Below are positions 14,394 to 22,208 of a stretch of 29,819 nt of DNA, in pieces; the first letter of the stretch is position 1; each line of letters starts with the position of its first letter. Where the stretch lies: the NCBI GenBank assembly GCA_036478895.1, contig JAZGEV010000150.1, positions 1 to 29,819 of the forward strand. The letters run 5' to 3'. The position numbers were made by a program, and so were the translations under genes. Below the pieces are notes generated by a model. That model was given only the letters and a program-made list of their open reading frames with translations, searched no databases and had not been told where the DNA came from. This DNA is from S010-17 sp036478895. Lineage in GTDB: Bacteria; Bacteroidota; Bacteroidia; Flavobacteriales; Flavobacteriaceae.

Positions 14394-16235
14394 TTATTTA
14401 TTCTTAAAATGATTTTTTACCCAAACAGCACAATCCTCGAAATTTTCAAACATTTGTTCTTCGGGTACTAAGTCTGGTATGATATCAATACGTTCAAGCA
14501 TATATTTTGGCTGCTCAATGATATTAACAAAAAGTATTATTTTATCATTTTTAACTAAATCTACCAATATATCTTCCATAGCATATAAACCAGATTGATC
14601 AATATATTGCATTCTTCCTAAACGGATAATTACAATTGAAGCAGATTGTGGTATTTGTTTAGATAAAGAGTGAAATTCACTTGTAGAGCCAAAAAACAAA
14701 GGCCCTTTAATATGCTTGATAAAAACATCTTCAGCCAATTCTATTGGAAAGTCTTTTTCATCTGCCCATGCTTTTTCTTTATTCAATGATTTTACATCGG
14801 ATCGTTCTGCAGTTAAATCACCTATTTTTTTCATGAACATTAAAGATGCTATTATTAAACCAATTCCAACAGCATAAACTAAATTCCAAACTGAAGACAA
14901 AACCAACACAATAAGCATAATAATTACTTCTGGCTTTGGCATATAAGGAATGGCTTTTAAACCTTTGTAATCCATAACGCCTATCCCAACTGTAATTAAA
15001 ATCCCAGCTAATACTGCTGCAGGAATTTTTGATGCAATTGGTCCTAAAGCTAAAAATACTATCAATAATAAGATACCAGCAATCATTCCAGACAATTTAG
15101 TCTTTCCACCAGCATTGATATTTACAACAGTTCTAATAGTTGCTCCAGCTCCTGGAATTCCACCAAAAATTGCAGCTATAGTGTTTCCTATTCCTTGCCC
15201 TATTAATTCTTTATTTGGTTTATGTCTAGTTTTAGTCATATTATCGGCCACAACAGAAGTAAGTAAAGAATCTATAGCGCCTAATAAAGCTAATGTTAAA
15301 GCCGTAAATATAAAAGGAGAAATACTACTAAAACTAAAATCGGTAAAAATGCCTAAATTAGCAGTTGGTAAACCGCTTGGTATTTCTTGAATAGATCTAT
15401 AGTTTAAGTTAAAACCAAATGCTATACCAGACATTACTAATAATGCAACTAAAGCACTTGGTACTTTTGTGGTTATTCGTTTAAAACCAAATACGATGAC
15501 AATAGTACCTAATGCCAATAGAAATTCTATCCAATTAACATTTTGTAATGCTCTTGGCAAAACTTTAAATGCTCCAATAACACCTGATGCATTATTACCT
15601 GCCAATGCTTTTGACTCTTTTAAAATTTGCGCTTGCGTAATATGTTCTGCACGTTTTATAGTTTCTTTGAAGTTTTCTAAAACTAAAATACCTTCACCAG
15701 CTTCTTCTTTTAGAATATTATCTAAAATGACTTCTTGTGCTTGTGGTTTAAATTCATTTACATATGCAACATCTTCTTTAGGATAATAACCTACCGAAGG
15801 CAATATTTGTGTAACCAAAATAATTACGCCAATGGCAGTCATAAACCCAGAAACTACAGGATATGGTATGTATTTAATATATTTCCCTAAACCTATAAAT
15901 CCTAAACCTATTTGCATTAATCCTGCAAGTATAAATACGGTTAAAATAGCTGGTAATGCTTGAGTAATATCACCATTAAAAGTGGCAACAATACCTGCAA
16001 TTACAACCATACTTACTGCAGTCATTGGAGCAGTTGGCCCAGAAATTTGTGTATTTGTACCACCAAAAAGTGCTGCAAAAAAACTTACGAAAATTGCACC
16101 ATATAAACCTGCGCTTGGGCCCAATCCTGAACTAACCCCAAATGCAAGTGCTAATGGTAAAGCAACTATTCCTGCGGTAATACCACCTAATAAATCGCCT
16201 TTAAAATATTTGAAATTAAATCCAAACTTATTTGT
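14394..16235 (-). CDS. SulP-family anion transporter with STAS domain; start codon unresolved
   Basis: The reading frame is open from 16235 to 14394. It encodes an inner-membrane SulP transporter (sulfate, bicarbonate or similar anions) with about ten or more helices, the signature QISGPTAPMTAVS, and a C-terminal STAS domain over the last 110 residues (IDQSGLYAMED loop). No ATG or GTG precedes the first helix; the only standard start codon upstream of the core is TTG at 16124, which begins GPSAGLYGAIF. Yet the conserved N-terminal SulP segment KGDLLGGITAGIVALPLA is encoded in frame just upstream of that TTG, so the true protein should begin near 16200-16235. The frame meets a stop at 16236-16238. 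The gene follows the carbonic anhydrase stop (16228) directly, so translation may be coupled, use a rare start, or a base may be missing. Pairing with carbonic anhydrase favours bicarbonate transport; the sulfur neighbours favour sulfate. Confidence 0.85.
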   Translation of the reverse strand, partial: TNKFGFNFKYFKGDLLGGITAGIVALPLALAFGVSSGLGPSAGLYGAIFVSFFAALFGGTNTQISGPTAPMTAVSMVVIAGIVATFNGDITQALPAILTVFILAGLMQIGLGFIGLGKYIKYIPYPVVSGFMTAIGVIILVTQILPSVGYYPKEDVAYVNEFKPQAQEVILDNILKEEAGEGILVLENFKETIKRAEHITQAQILKESKALAGNNASGVIGAFKVLPRALQNVNWIEFLLALGTIVIVFGFKRITTKVPSALVALLVMSGIAFGFNLNYRSIQEIPSGLPTANLGIFTDFSFSSISPFIFTALTLALLGAIDSLLTSVVADNMTKTRHKPNKELIGQGIGNTIAAIFGGIPGAGATIRTVVNINAGGKTKLSGMIAGILLLIVFLALGPIASKIPAAVLAGILITVGIGVMDYKGLKAIPYMPKPEVIIMLIVLVLSSVWNLVYAVGIGLIIASLMFMKKIGDLTAERSDVKSLNKEKAWADEKDFPIELAEDVFIKHIKGPLFFGSTSEFHSLSKQIPQSASIVIIRLGRMQYIDQSGLYAMEDILVDLVKNDKIILFVNIIEQPKYMLERIDIIPDLVPEEQMFENFEDCAVWVKNHFKNK

Positions 16236-16875
16236 TTAAAAAAATTACTTTTCCTGTTTTTACATCGTACATTGCTGTAACAATATCAATTTCATTGCTT
16301 TTGTACATATCATTTAATATTTTACTTTTTGCACAGATATCTTTTTTTGTTAAAGCTACATTATTTGTAGCAACACGATTTACATAATCAATATTACTTG
16401 AATCTCTTGCTTCGTTTTCTTTTGTTTTAGTTACTTTTATTGCTGGAGAAATTCGACCTAAAAGATTGGTTAAATTACCATCTTTTAAAGAATCGCAAGC
16501 ACCTTTTACTGCACCACACGATGTATGACCTAACACAACTACTAATTTCACACCTGCATATTTACAAGCATATTCCATGCTTCCTAAAATATCTTCATTT
16601 ACTACATTTCCTGCAACACAAGCATTAAACATATCGCCAATTCCTTGATCAAATATGATTTCGGTTGGTACTCTAGAGTCAATACAACTTAAGACCACTG
16701 AAAAAGGATACTGTCCATTTGTTGTTGATTCAATATTGTTTGAATGGATTCTATTTAATGATGTATTGTTTACGAATCGTTCATTTCCTTTTTTTAGCAA
16801 TTCTATTGCCATATTTGATGTAATACTTTTTTGAGTTTCTGGGGTTTGCGCTATGACATTATTTATTGTTATCAT
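16228..16875 (-). CDS. Beta-class carbonic anhydrase
   Basis: A 215-residue beta-carbonic anhydrase, which interconverts CO2 and bicarbonate. The zinc site is complete: Cys64-Ile-Asp66-Ser-Arg68 (CIDSR) and His117-Thr-Ser-Cys120 (GHTSCGAVKGA), with the usual Asp-Arg dyad. Length and order match cytosolic members; no clear signal peptide is seen. It lies immediately upstream of the SulP transporter gene on the minus strand, and the two very likely form an operon, a pairing known for bicarbonate uptake. Divergent from the YeeE-type gene across a 276-base region with the second copy of the CRP/FNR-type operator. Its own -7 element is not convincing. The 3' end contains U UUA AAC in frame, but a -1 shift there does not lead into SulP. 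Confidence 0.95.
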   Translation of the reverse strand: MITINNVIAQTPETQKSITSNMAIELLKKGNERFVNNTSLNRIHSNNIESTTNGQYPFSVVLSCIDSRVPTEIIFDQGIGDMFNACVAGNVVNEDILGSMEYACKYAGVKLVVVLGHTSCGAVKGACDSLKDGNLTNLLGRISPAIKVTKTKENEARDSSNIDYVNRVATNNVALTKKDICAKSKILNDMYKSNEIDIVTAMYDVKTGKVIFLNK

Positions 16876-16949
16876 AATTTCTACTTGTGTTTTTTTATAC
16901 TGTAAATAATGAAAAATTGTATTAAATTATTCGAAAATTGAGTTATTAC

Positions 16950-16974
16950 TTTTTCGCTTACAAAAAGCGAAAAA
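16950..16974. other. Perfect 10-bp hairpin in the carbonic anhydrase leader region
   Basis: Arms TTTTTCGCTT (16950-16959) and AAGCGAAAAA (16965-16974) with loop ACAAA. It is flanked by A/T runs, so it could act as a terminator in either direction. If the operator at 17009-17024 drives the carbonic anhydrase in the same geometry as the other promoters, the transcript would start near 16975 and begin with this hairpin. Confidence 0.55.
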
Positions 16975-17008
16975 AATATGAAACAGTGAATTTTTAATTG
17001 AATATTAA

Positions 17009-17024
17009 TGTAACTAGAGTTACA
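17009..17024. promoter_or_regulatory. CRP/FNR-type palindromic operator, copy 2
   Basis: TGTAACTAGAGTTACA, the same seven-base arms as the site at 12885-12900 and extended here to perfect ten-base arms (TAATGTAACT / AGTTACATTA). It lies between the divergent carbonic anhydrase and YeeE-type genes. On the plus side GAAATTTG starts 21 bases from its edge, as at copy 1. On the minus side the matching position reads ACTGTTTC, a poor -7 element. Confidence 0.7.
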
Positions 17025-17045
17025 TTATATTAATTATTAAAATTC

Positions 17046-17053
17046 GAAATTTG
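17046..17053 (+). promoter_or_regulatory. -7-like element of the YeeE-type transporter promoter
   Basis: GAAATTTG, identical in sequence and in spacing from the operator to the porin promoter element at 12922-12929. Predicted leader about 94 bases to the ATG at 17152. Confidence 0.5.
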
Positions 17054-17151
17054 TACTGTTAAAAATTGAATTTCATTAATATATATTTTTTTAAAATTAA
17101 TATAAATTTTAATGATTATACAAATAATAAACTTTTATAGATTTAAATATT

Positions 17152-18762
17152 ATGAATAAAATTTCACTAAAAAATCTTTTCAAAAACCAATGGTCCTATG
17201 TGTACGCAGGAATTTTATTTGCCATTGCGCAAGTAATTTATATGCTAGCCATTTGGTTTTATAAAGCTGGAGAAGGAAAAACTCCAAACTTAATGTCAAT
17301 AAGCGTTACAACCGATTTAGGTAGAATGTTTAGAGGTATGGAAGTGTTTATAAACAACTTATTTGGAATCTACTCAGAATTATATGGGAACTACGGCGTT
17401 GATGCCGCAGGAAATATTATTCCAGAAGGTGGCGTATTTACGCCAGGTATTGGATGGCCAATTGTTGGTATGATATTAGGTGGCTGGATCGTTACAAAAA
17501 TGGAGAAAGAAAGTCGTACTTGGGTTTATTACTCAAAAAAAGCCTTAATCGTTTCTTTTTTTGGTGGCGCATTCTTTAGCTACGGAACACGTATGGCTGG
17601 TGGTTGTACTTTAACTCACTTAATGGGTGGCGTTCCATTTATGGGGATTCGTTCTTTTGGTTCGGTTATTTTTATGGCTATGGGTGGCGCACTTGGTTTT
17701 CTATTTATGGAAAAAATGGGCTTGGCCAATTACTTTAAACATCAGGAAACTAAAGCTTATGTAGAAAATGCCGATGCTGGAGAACAAGCAACCATAAAAA
17801 AAGGGTATAATTACAAGAAGAATCCTGTTTTTTGGTTGGCTTTATCATTTACGGTTCTGTTTTTAGGAGCTGCTTTATATGGCGCTATTTCTGGCACAGA
17901 AAGTATGCAACATTTAAAAGGCGGCAAATTAGTTGCTTTTGGAAAATCGGTTGCTGATAGAAACGGACTGTTTGTTTTCTTAACTTTATTATCGGGTACA
18001 ATTGCAGGTATTGCTTTATCTAAATCTGGTTACGGTACAGAATGTGCTTTGGTTGCTTTAGAAACATCTGGCGATATGACCAAAAAAGATGAGAAGTATG
18101 CTAAAATGGGTGTGCCAAAAATTACAAGAACATTAATGCGAAGTAATGCACCAATTATTGGTGTAGTAACTACGTGGATATTAATGCTTGGTTTTATGCT
18201 TATTGCTTGGACATTTTTTAATATTTCTCCAGCTTTAGGTAATGGCTTAAAAGCAGGCTTAACGGCTGGTAATTTTATTGGCGGCTTATTTTTAGGGTTT
18301 GGTGCAGTGACACTTATTGGTTGTGAAATAAGATCGTATATGAGAATTGGTATGGGCTATATTAATACACTTGTTGGGTTTGTTGGGTTTGCTGTTGGTT
18401 ATTTACCATACACGTTATTCTCTGGAGCTCATAAAGATTTTTTAGATGCCACTGTTTTATTTGGAACACATAGAGACGGTTCTGCCGGATTAATTTCTTC
18501 AAAAAGAGAATTGTATTCTTTATTCACCGACAATCCAACGATGCAAAAAGTAATTATGTTTATTTGGATGTTGTTATTGATTTTCTTCCTAAGATATTTA
18601 TTGAAAAAAGGCGCGAAAAACATTGGCTTAAAACCAGTTCATTTAATCCATTTAAATACCGAAGACATTCAAGAAACCATAGAAAAAGAACAAGTTTCGG
18701 GAAGAATTGGAGATGTAGATGCTCCAATGCCAGTACCTGTTGGTTCATATGCAAAAAAATAA
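17152..18762 (+). CDS. YeeE/YedE-family (TsuA-like) thiosulfate/sulfur transporter
   Basis: A 536-residue polytopic inner-membrane protein of the YeeE/YedE family, which imports thiosulfate or related sulfur compounds. Signature segments are GTRMAGGCTLTH (Cys152), SGYGTECALVALETSG (Cys298) and GAVTLIGCEIRSYMRIGMGY (Cys391). Three conserved cysteines in membrane segments are also the key residues of characterised TsuA, where thiosulfate is passed along them; the correspondence here is inferred from family knowledge. The single chain contains both halves that are often split into two short genes. An extended N-terminal part (1-100) includes a hydrophilic stretch. It is divergent from carbonic anhydrase/SulP and preceded by operator copy 2, so probably co-regulated with the porin and rhodanese. 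A terminator separates it from the LysE-like gene. Specificity (thiosulfate versus other sulfane sulfur) is not decided. Confidence 0.88.
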   Translation: MNKISLKNLFKNQWSYVYAGILFAIAQVIYMLAIWFYKAGEGKTPNLMSISVTTDLGRMFRGMEVFINNLFGIYSELYGNYGVDAAGNIIPEGGVFTPGIGWPIVGMILGGWIVTKMEKESRTWVYYSKKALIVSFFGGAFFSYGTRMAGGCTLTHLMGGVPFMGIRSFGSVIFMAMGGALGFLFMEKMGLANYFKHQETKAYVENADAGEQATIKKGYNYKKNPVFWLALSFTVLFLGAALYGAISGTESMQHLKGGKLVAFGKSVADRNGLFVFLTLLSGTIAGIALSKSGYGTECALVALETSGDMTKKDEKYAKMGVPKITRTLMRSNAPIIGVVTTWILMLGFMLIAWTFFNISPALGNGLKAGLTAGNFIGGLFLGFGAVTLIGCEIRSYMRIGMGYINTLVGFVGFAVGYLPYTLFSGAHKDFLDATVLFGTHRDGSAGLISSKRELYSLFTDNPTMQKVIMFIWMLLLIFFLRYLLKKGAKNIGLKPVHLIHLNTEDIQETIEKEQVSGRIGDVDAPMPVPVGSYAKK

Positions 18763-18803
18763 TCTCAAACTGAGATGAAAAATTGATTTTTAGTTAGTAG
18801 TTT

Positions 18804-18848
18804 GTGAGTCTAATTTAATGTAGTAGTTTAATTAGACTCACTTTTTTT
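18804..18848 (+). terminator. Hairpin terminator after the YeeE-type gene
   Basis: Arms GTGAGTCTAATT (18804-18815) and AATTAGACTCAC (18830-18841) pair perfectly, followed by T7 (18842-18848). It lies 42 bases after the stop. A smaller hairpin (TCTCA-AAC-TGAGA, 18765-18777) precedes it. Confidence 0.85.
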
Positions 18849-18888
18849 AACTAAAAACACATACAAACATTAACTAAAAATAAAAAAA

Positions 18889-19497
18889 ATGACTTATTTA
18901 TTACCATTAGTAGTTGGATTTGTTGCAGCATTTGTTGGGCTATTAGCACCTTCAATGCTAAATATGACTGCAGCAAGAACAAGTATAGAAAAAGGAAAAA
19001 AAGCTGGAATTCAATTTGCTGCTGGAGCGGCTTCTGTAGTATTTATCCAAGCATTTATAGCCGTTTATTTTGCAGATAAAATTACACCCGAAATTATTAA
19101 TAGTTTAGGAAAAGCTGCCATTGTTGTGTTGTTAGCACTTGCTGGATTCTTTTATTGGCAAGCTACCAAAGAATTTAAAGCAGAAGGAAAACAAAAAAAA
19201 GGAAGTCAATATATAGTTGGTCTAGGCATGTCATCATTAAATATGCTAGCGGTTCCTTTTTATTTAGCTATGGCAAAACTAGGTGAATCTAAATGGCACA
19301 TGAGTTTAGAGCTTCCTCATTCAATTATTTATGTTGTTGGTGCTGTTTTAGGAGCGTTTACACTATTCTCAATTTATGCTACTTTTGCAGAAAAAATTGC
19401 AGAAAAAGCGCAGTTTATTGCAAAAAATATCAATTATATTTTAAGTGGTTTATTTGTTGTTTTAGCAATTATCTCTGCTGTTAAAGTGTTTGCTTAA
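18889..19497 (+). CDS. LysE-family translocator
   Basis: A 202-residue membrane protein with about six helices, of LysE-superfamily length and layout: GFVAAFVGLLAPSMLNMTAARTSIEKGKKAG at the N terminus (given as landmark: P21, small-residue-rich first helix, then the basic GKKAG turn), a central Gly/Ala-rich helix, a charged loop near residues 95-107 and paired C-terminal helices. LysE proteins export amino acids or small metabolites; no substrate is predicted. It follows the YeeE-type terminator by 40 bases, so it has its own promoter or depends on read-through. Its place in the sulfur/anion locus could mean export of a sulfur-containing metabolite, but that is only positional. Confidence 0.75.
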   Translation: MTYLLPLVVGFVAAFVGLLAPSMLNMTAARTSIEKGKKAGIQFAAGAASVVFIQAFIAVYFADKITPEIINSLGKAAIVVLLALAGFFYWQATKEFKAEGKQKKGSQYIVGLGMSSLNMLAVPFYLAMAKLGESKWHMSLELPHSIIYVVGAVLGAFTLFSIYATFAEKIAEKAQFIAKNINYILSGLFVVLAIISAVKVFA

Positions 19498-19546
19498 AAA
19501 AAAAGTTGTTTTGGTTTTTATCATTAAATCTAATGTAATAAATTTG

Positions 19547-19554
19547 TACCTTTG
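19547..19554 (+). promoter_or_regulatory. Bacteroidota -7 promoter element for the DinB-like gene
   Basis: TACCTTTG, perfect TAnnTTTG, 32 bases before the ATG at 19587. An inverted pair TTGGTTTTTA (19511-19520) and TAAAAACCAA (19564-19573) brackets it. Confidence 0.55.
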
Positions 19555-19586
19555 CGACTAAGTTAAAAACCAAGCAGTAAATTATT

Positions 19587-20084
19587 ATGATTAAAGCAAT
19601 TATTCACAATTTAAATAGAGGTGTAAGATTACTAAACTCTATTGACGACGCTCAATATAGCGATGTTTCTGTAGCGCCATACAATTCAAGTATTGGTGGA
19701 CACATTCGTCATATTTTAGATATTTTTGATTGCATTTTTGATGGTTTACAAACTGGAGAAGTAAATTTAGCTGCAAGAAAACGCAATGAGTTAGCCGAAC
19801 AAAAAACAGCCTTTGGCTTAAACTATATTCAAAACACCATAGAAAAACTAGAGAGTTTAGAACAAACGGATTTAAATAAAATAGTAGCTGTAAAAGATGA
19901 TTTAGGTTTAGGTGTTATAACTCAAAACTACACGTTGGGTAGTGCATTAATACAAGCGCATAGTCACGCCATTCATCATTTTGCTAGTTTAGGGTATTTA
20001 ATCCATCAATTAGGAATTAATTTACCAGACGTTGATTTTGGTTACAATCCTACAACTCCAAGAAATCAAGAAATAAACGCTTAG
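19587..20084 (+). CDS. DinB-like putative metal-dependent protein
   Basis: A 165-residue, mostly helical protein with histidine patterns of the DinB/YfiT four-helix-bundle superfamily: GGHIRHILDIFD (His39, His42) and QAHSHAIHHFASL (His125, His127, His130, His131). These could form the three-histidine metal site of the fold. Members act as thiol-dependent enzymes or are uncharacterised; no reaction is predicted. It has its own -7 element and is convergent with the ATP-grasp gene, the two stop codons overlapping within TTAG at 20081-20084. Confidence 0.7.
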   Translation: MIKAIIHNLNRGVRLLNSIDDAQYSDVSVAPYNSSIGGHIRHILDIFDCIFDGLQTGEVNLAARKRNELAEQKTAFGLNYIQNTIEKLESLEQTDLNKIVAVKDDLGLGVITQNYTLGSALIQAHSHAIHHFASLGYLIHQLGINLPDVDFGYNPTTPRNQEINA

Positions 20085-21148
20085 TTTAACGCATTTAATT
20101 TAATTATTTTTTTAGCATAAGCTCGCAATCCTTTCATCTCTTTGATATATTTTAAAGCTTTTTTATCTGGCTTTTGATGATTTTCTTTATTCTGTTTTGC
20201 TATTTGAGTTAGGACTTTCCAATTATTTTTTATCGCCAATAAGGCTTTAAAATAACTAGCCTCTTTTGCTGAAGCATCGTAAATGTGAGTGGGTTCTGCT
20301 AGAATGCCATTTATTTCTAAAATCTTAAAATTTTGGCCTTCTTGCAATTCCTTAAACGTATGATACTTTATATCCAATCGCCCATAAAACCAGCCGTCTA
20401 TTTTTTTATTTAACGCATCAAATGTGTCTCTTAATTCACCATTAATTAAATGATTTCCGTTTAAAAATTGTGTGCCTTTGGAATGATTTCCAATAACAGT
20501 TAAGGTGATTTTTTTATCTTTAACCGGAATACTATTCATTTTTTCTTGATGAATATTTTGTAACAAATCAAAATATAAAAAAGCGCGTTTGTCTGCTCTA
20601 ATTAAGTCTTTTAAGGTTGCTTTTCCGTCACCTACAACACTTAAAAATTTCTTTAATGTTATGGACGAAATTACACCTTTAGACTCATTGGGTAAACGAT
20701 GATAAAAAACACCACATTCATTGGGATAATCAACATATTCTTGTAAAATAATAGCAACACTATTGTTCTTTTTTAAATATAATTTTAAGGCGGTTGGCGT
20801 GTCAATTTTTTTAACAAGCAAGCCTCTAAAACCCTTATCAGGTTTTGCGATTAACGGATAAGTAATATTGACACTTTTTATGGCATGCTCAACATCTTTA
20901 AAATGAGTATTCATCTTAATTAACACGGATTTTGGACGGAACTCTTCGGGAATTAAACACATTGTATCGTATTTAGATTCTGTACCATCACCCGAATTTT
21001 TTATGGATGGATTTACTTGTAAAAAAAAAGTGAGACTACGCATTTTTAATGCTTGCAAAAACGCATAAGGTAAAACTGGCACATAAAAAAATGGTGTTGC
21101 CCAATGTTCCCACTGCGTTAATTTTATAAATTTGGATTTTAATTTCAT
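20081..21148 (-). CDS. ATP-grasp domain protein (D-Ala-D-Ala ligase-like)
   Basis: A 355-residue protein with ATP-grasp features: YPLIAKPDKGFRG with Lys102 as likely ATP ligand, LQEYVDYPNECGVFY (136-149), GRLDIKY with Asp259, and FKILEINGI with Glu278 and Asn280 in the Mg-binding ExN motif. Such enzymes join a carboxylate to an amine or thiol via an acyl phosphate. Flavobacterial relatives are often labelled D-alanine-D-alanine ligase, but the N-terminal part does not resemble Ddl, so the substrate is unknown. It is the third gene of the murQ group, 26 bases after the small membrane protein, which suggests a cell-wall or sugar link. Its stop codon overlaps that of the convergent DinB-like gene. 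Confidence 0.8.
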   Translation of the reverse strand: MKLKSKFIKLTQWEHWATPFFYVPVLPYAFLQALKMRSLTFFLQVNPSIKNSGDGTESKYDTMCLIPEEFRPKSVLIKMNTHFKDVEHAIKSVNITYPLIAKPDKGFRGLLVKKIDTPTALKLYLKKNNSVAIILQEYVDYPNECGVFYHRLPNESKGVISSITLKKFLSVVGDGKATLKDLIRADKRAFLYFDLLQNIHQEKMNSIPVKDKKITLTVIGNHSKGTQFLNGNHLINGELRDTFDALNKKIDGWFYGRLDIKYHTFKELQEGQNFKILEINGILAEPTHIYDASAKEASYFKALLAIKNNWKVLTQIAKQNKENHQKPDKKALKYIKEMKGLRAYAKKIIKLNALN

Positions 21149-21174
21149 GAGATTAATTATCTGGCGTCAAAAAA

Positions 21175-21411
21175 TTACTGCTCAAACCAATGGTCAAGAA
21201 AATACTTAATGCCTTTCACCATTAAAATCATTCCGGCAATAGCCGCAATAAAACCAATCAACAGTAATATATAACCAAATAGTGGCGTTTCTAAAGCGAT
21301 GCCTTTAAAACCCATTGTTAATAATATTGGTGCTAAAATTATTATAGCAACCGATACGCCTACTGTTTGTATGCCTTTAGTTAATTTTTCTTTATCTTTC
21401 ATAAGCTTCAA
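21175..21411 (-). CDS. Small two-helix membrane protein (DUF6095-like)
   Basis: A 78-residue protein with two hydrophobic helices (about residues 15-35 and 43-66), a charged N terminus (KDKEKLTKG) and an aromatic C terminus (FLDHWFEQ). It resembles a family of short flavobacterial membrane proteins I associate with DUF6095; that name is from memory. The ATG at 21411 overlaps the murQ end by 20 bases; a second ATG (codon 4, 21402) would still overlap. The overlap implies translational coupling with murQ. Function unknown. Confidence 0.75.
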   Translation of the reverse strand: MKLMKDKEKLTKGIQTVGVSVAIIILAPILLTMGFKGIALETPLFGYILLLIGFIAAIAGMILMVKGIKYFLDHWFEQ

Positions 21412-22204
21412 TTACCTGTCTTACACTGCCATGTTTTAGTAGTAATTTGGTTGCTAAACTTTCATCGATATTTAAAGAGTCGACTATCATTTGTGCGCCT
21501 CGCTTCACCAGTTTATCATTTGAAAGTTGCATATCTACCATTTTATTGCCTTGAACTTTGCCCAATTGTACCATTACCGAAGTACTTATCATATTTAAAA
21601 TCATTTTTTGTGCTGTACCGGCTTTCATACGCGAGCTGCCTGTCACAAACTCAGGGCCTACAACGGCTACTATTGGATATTTTGAAACTAAATGCAATGG
21701 ACTTTGGGCATTCATAGTTATGCATCCTGTTATAATGTTATGTTCGTTAGCCGTCTTTAAGGTTGAAATTACATATGGTGTTGTGCCCGATGCAGCGATA
21801 CCAATAACCACATCTTTACTTGATATTTTATTTTCTTTCAAATCCAACCAACCTTGCGTGGTAGAATCTTCTGCATTTTCTACGGCTTTTCTAATGGCTT
21901 TATCGCCACCAGCTATTAAGCCAATAACTACATCATCACTTACGCCAAATGTTGGTGGACATTCACTGGCATCCAAAACACCTAAACGTCCGCTTGTACC
22001 TGCGCCAATGTAAAATAAACGTCCGCCAAGCTTTAATTTTTCTACAATACTTTTTACCAAAGCTTCTATTTGTGGTATCGCCTTTTCTACAGCTAAAGCC
22101 ACTGTTTTATCTTCTTTATTAATACTAACCAATAAATCATTAACTGTCATTTTCTCTAAATGATTGTAATGTGAAGATTGCTCTGTTGTTTTATGGAATT
22201 TCAT
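21392..22204 (-). CDS. murQ: N-acetylmuramic acid 6-phosphate etherase MurQ
   Basis: A 270-residue SIS-domain enzyme that cleaves the lactyl ether of MurNAc-6-phosphate, giving GlcNAc-6-phosphate and D-lactate in cell-wall recycling. Signature segments are GGRLFYIGAGTSGRLGVLDASECPPT (Glu81, matching the E. coli Glu83 position), the downstream ENAEDS (Glu112, matching Glu114) and VGPEFVTGSSRMKAGTAQK-like phosphate-site region. The first 30 residues align with family N termini, so the ATG at 22204 is sound. It leads a three-gene group with a small membrane protein and an ATP-grasp protein. A perfect -7 element ends only four bases before the ATG. It is slightly shorter at the C terminus than the E. 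coli enzyme (298 residues). Confidence 0.95.
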   Translation of the reverse strand: MKFHKTTEQSSHYNHLEKMTVNDLLVSINKEDKTVALAVEKAIPQIEALVKSIVEKLKLGGRLFYIGAGTSGRLGVLDASECPPTFGVSDDVVIGLIAGGDKAIRKAVENAEDSTTQGWLDLKENKISSKDVVIGIAASGTTPYVISTLKTANEHNIITGCITMNAQSPLHLVSKYPIVAVVGPEFVTGSSRMKAGTAQKMILNMISTSVMVQLGKVQGNKMVDMQLSNDKLVKRGAQMIVDSLNIDESLATKLLLKHGSVRQVIEAYER

Positions 22205-22208
22205 TAAA

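Noticed and set aside
15115..16239. Several plus-strand frames opposite the SulP gene
   Set aside because: They mirror the transporter coding sequence and have no family motifs or promoter.
16234..16240. UUUAAAC slippery heptamer in frame (U UUA AAC) at the end of the carbonic anhydrase gene, suggesting programmed -1 frameshifting into SulP
   Set aside because: The -1 frame reads CAA ATA AGT TTG and ends in a stop within about 16 codons (at GCG ATT TAT TAG). The SulP frame is +1 relative to carbonic anhydrase, so the heptamer cannot join the two.
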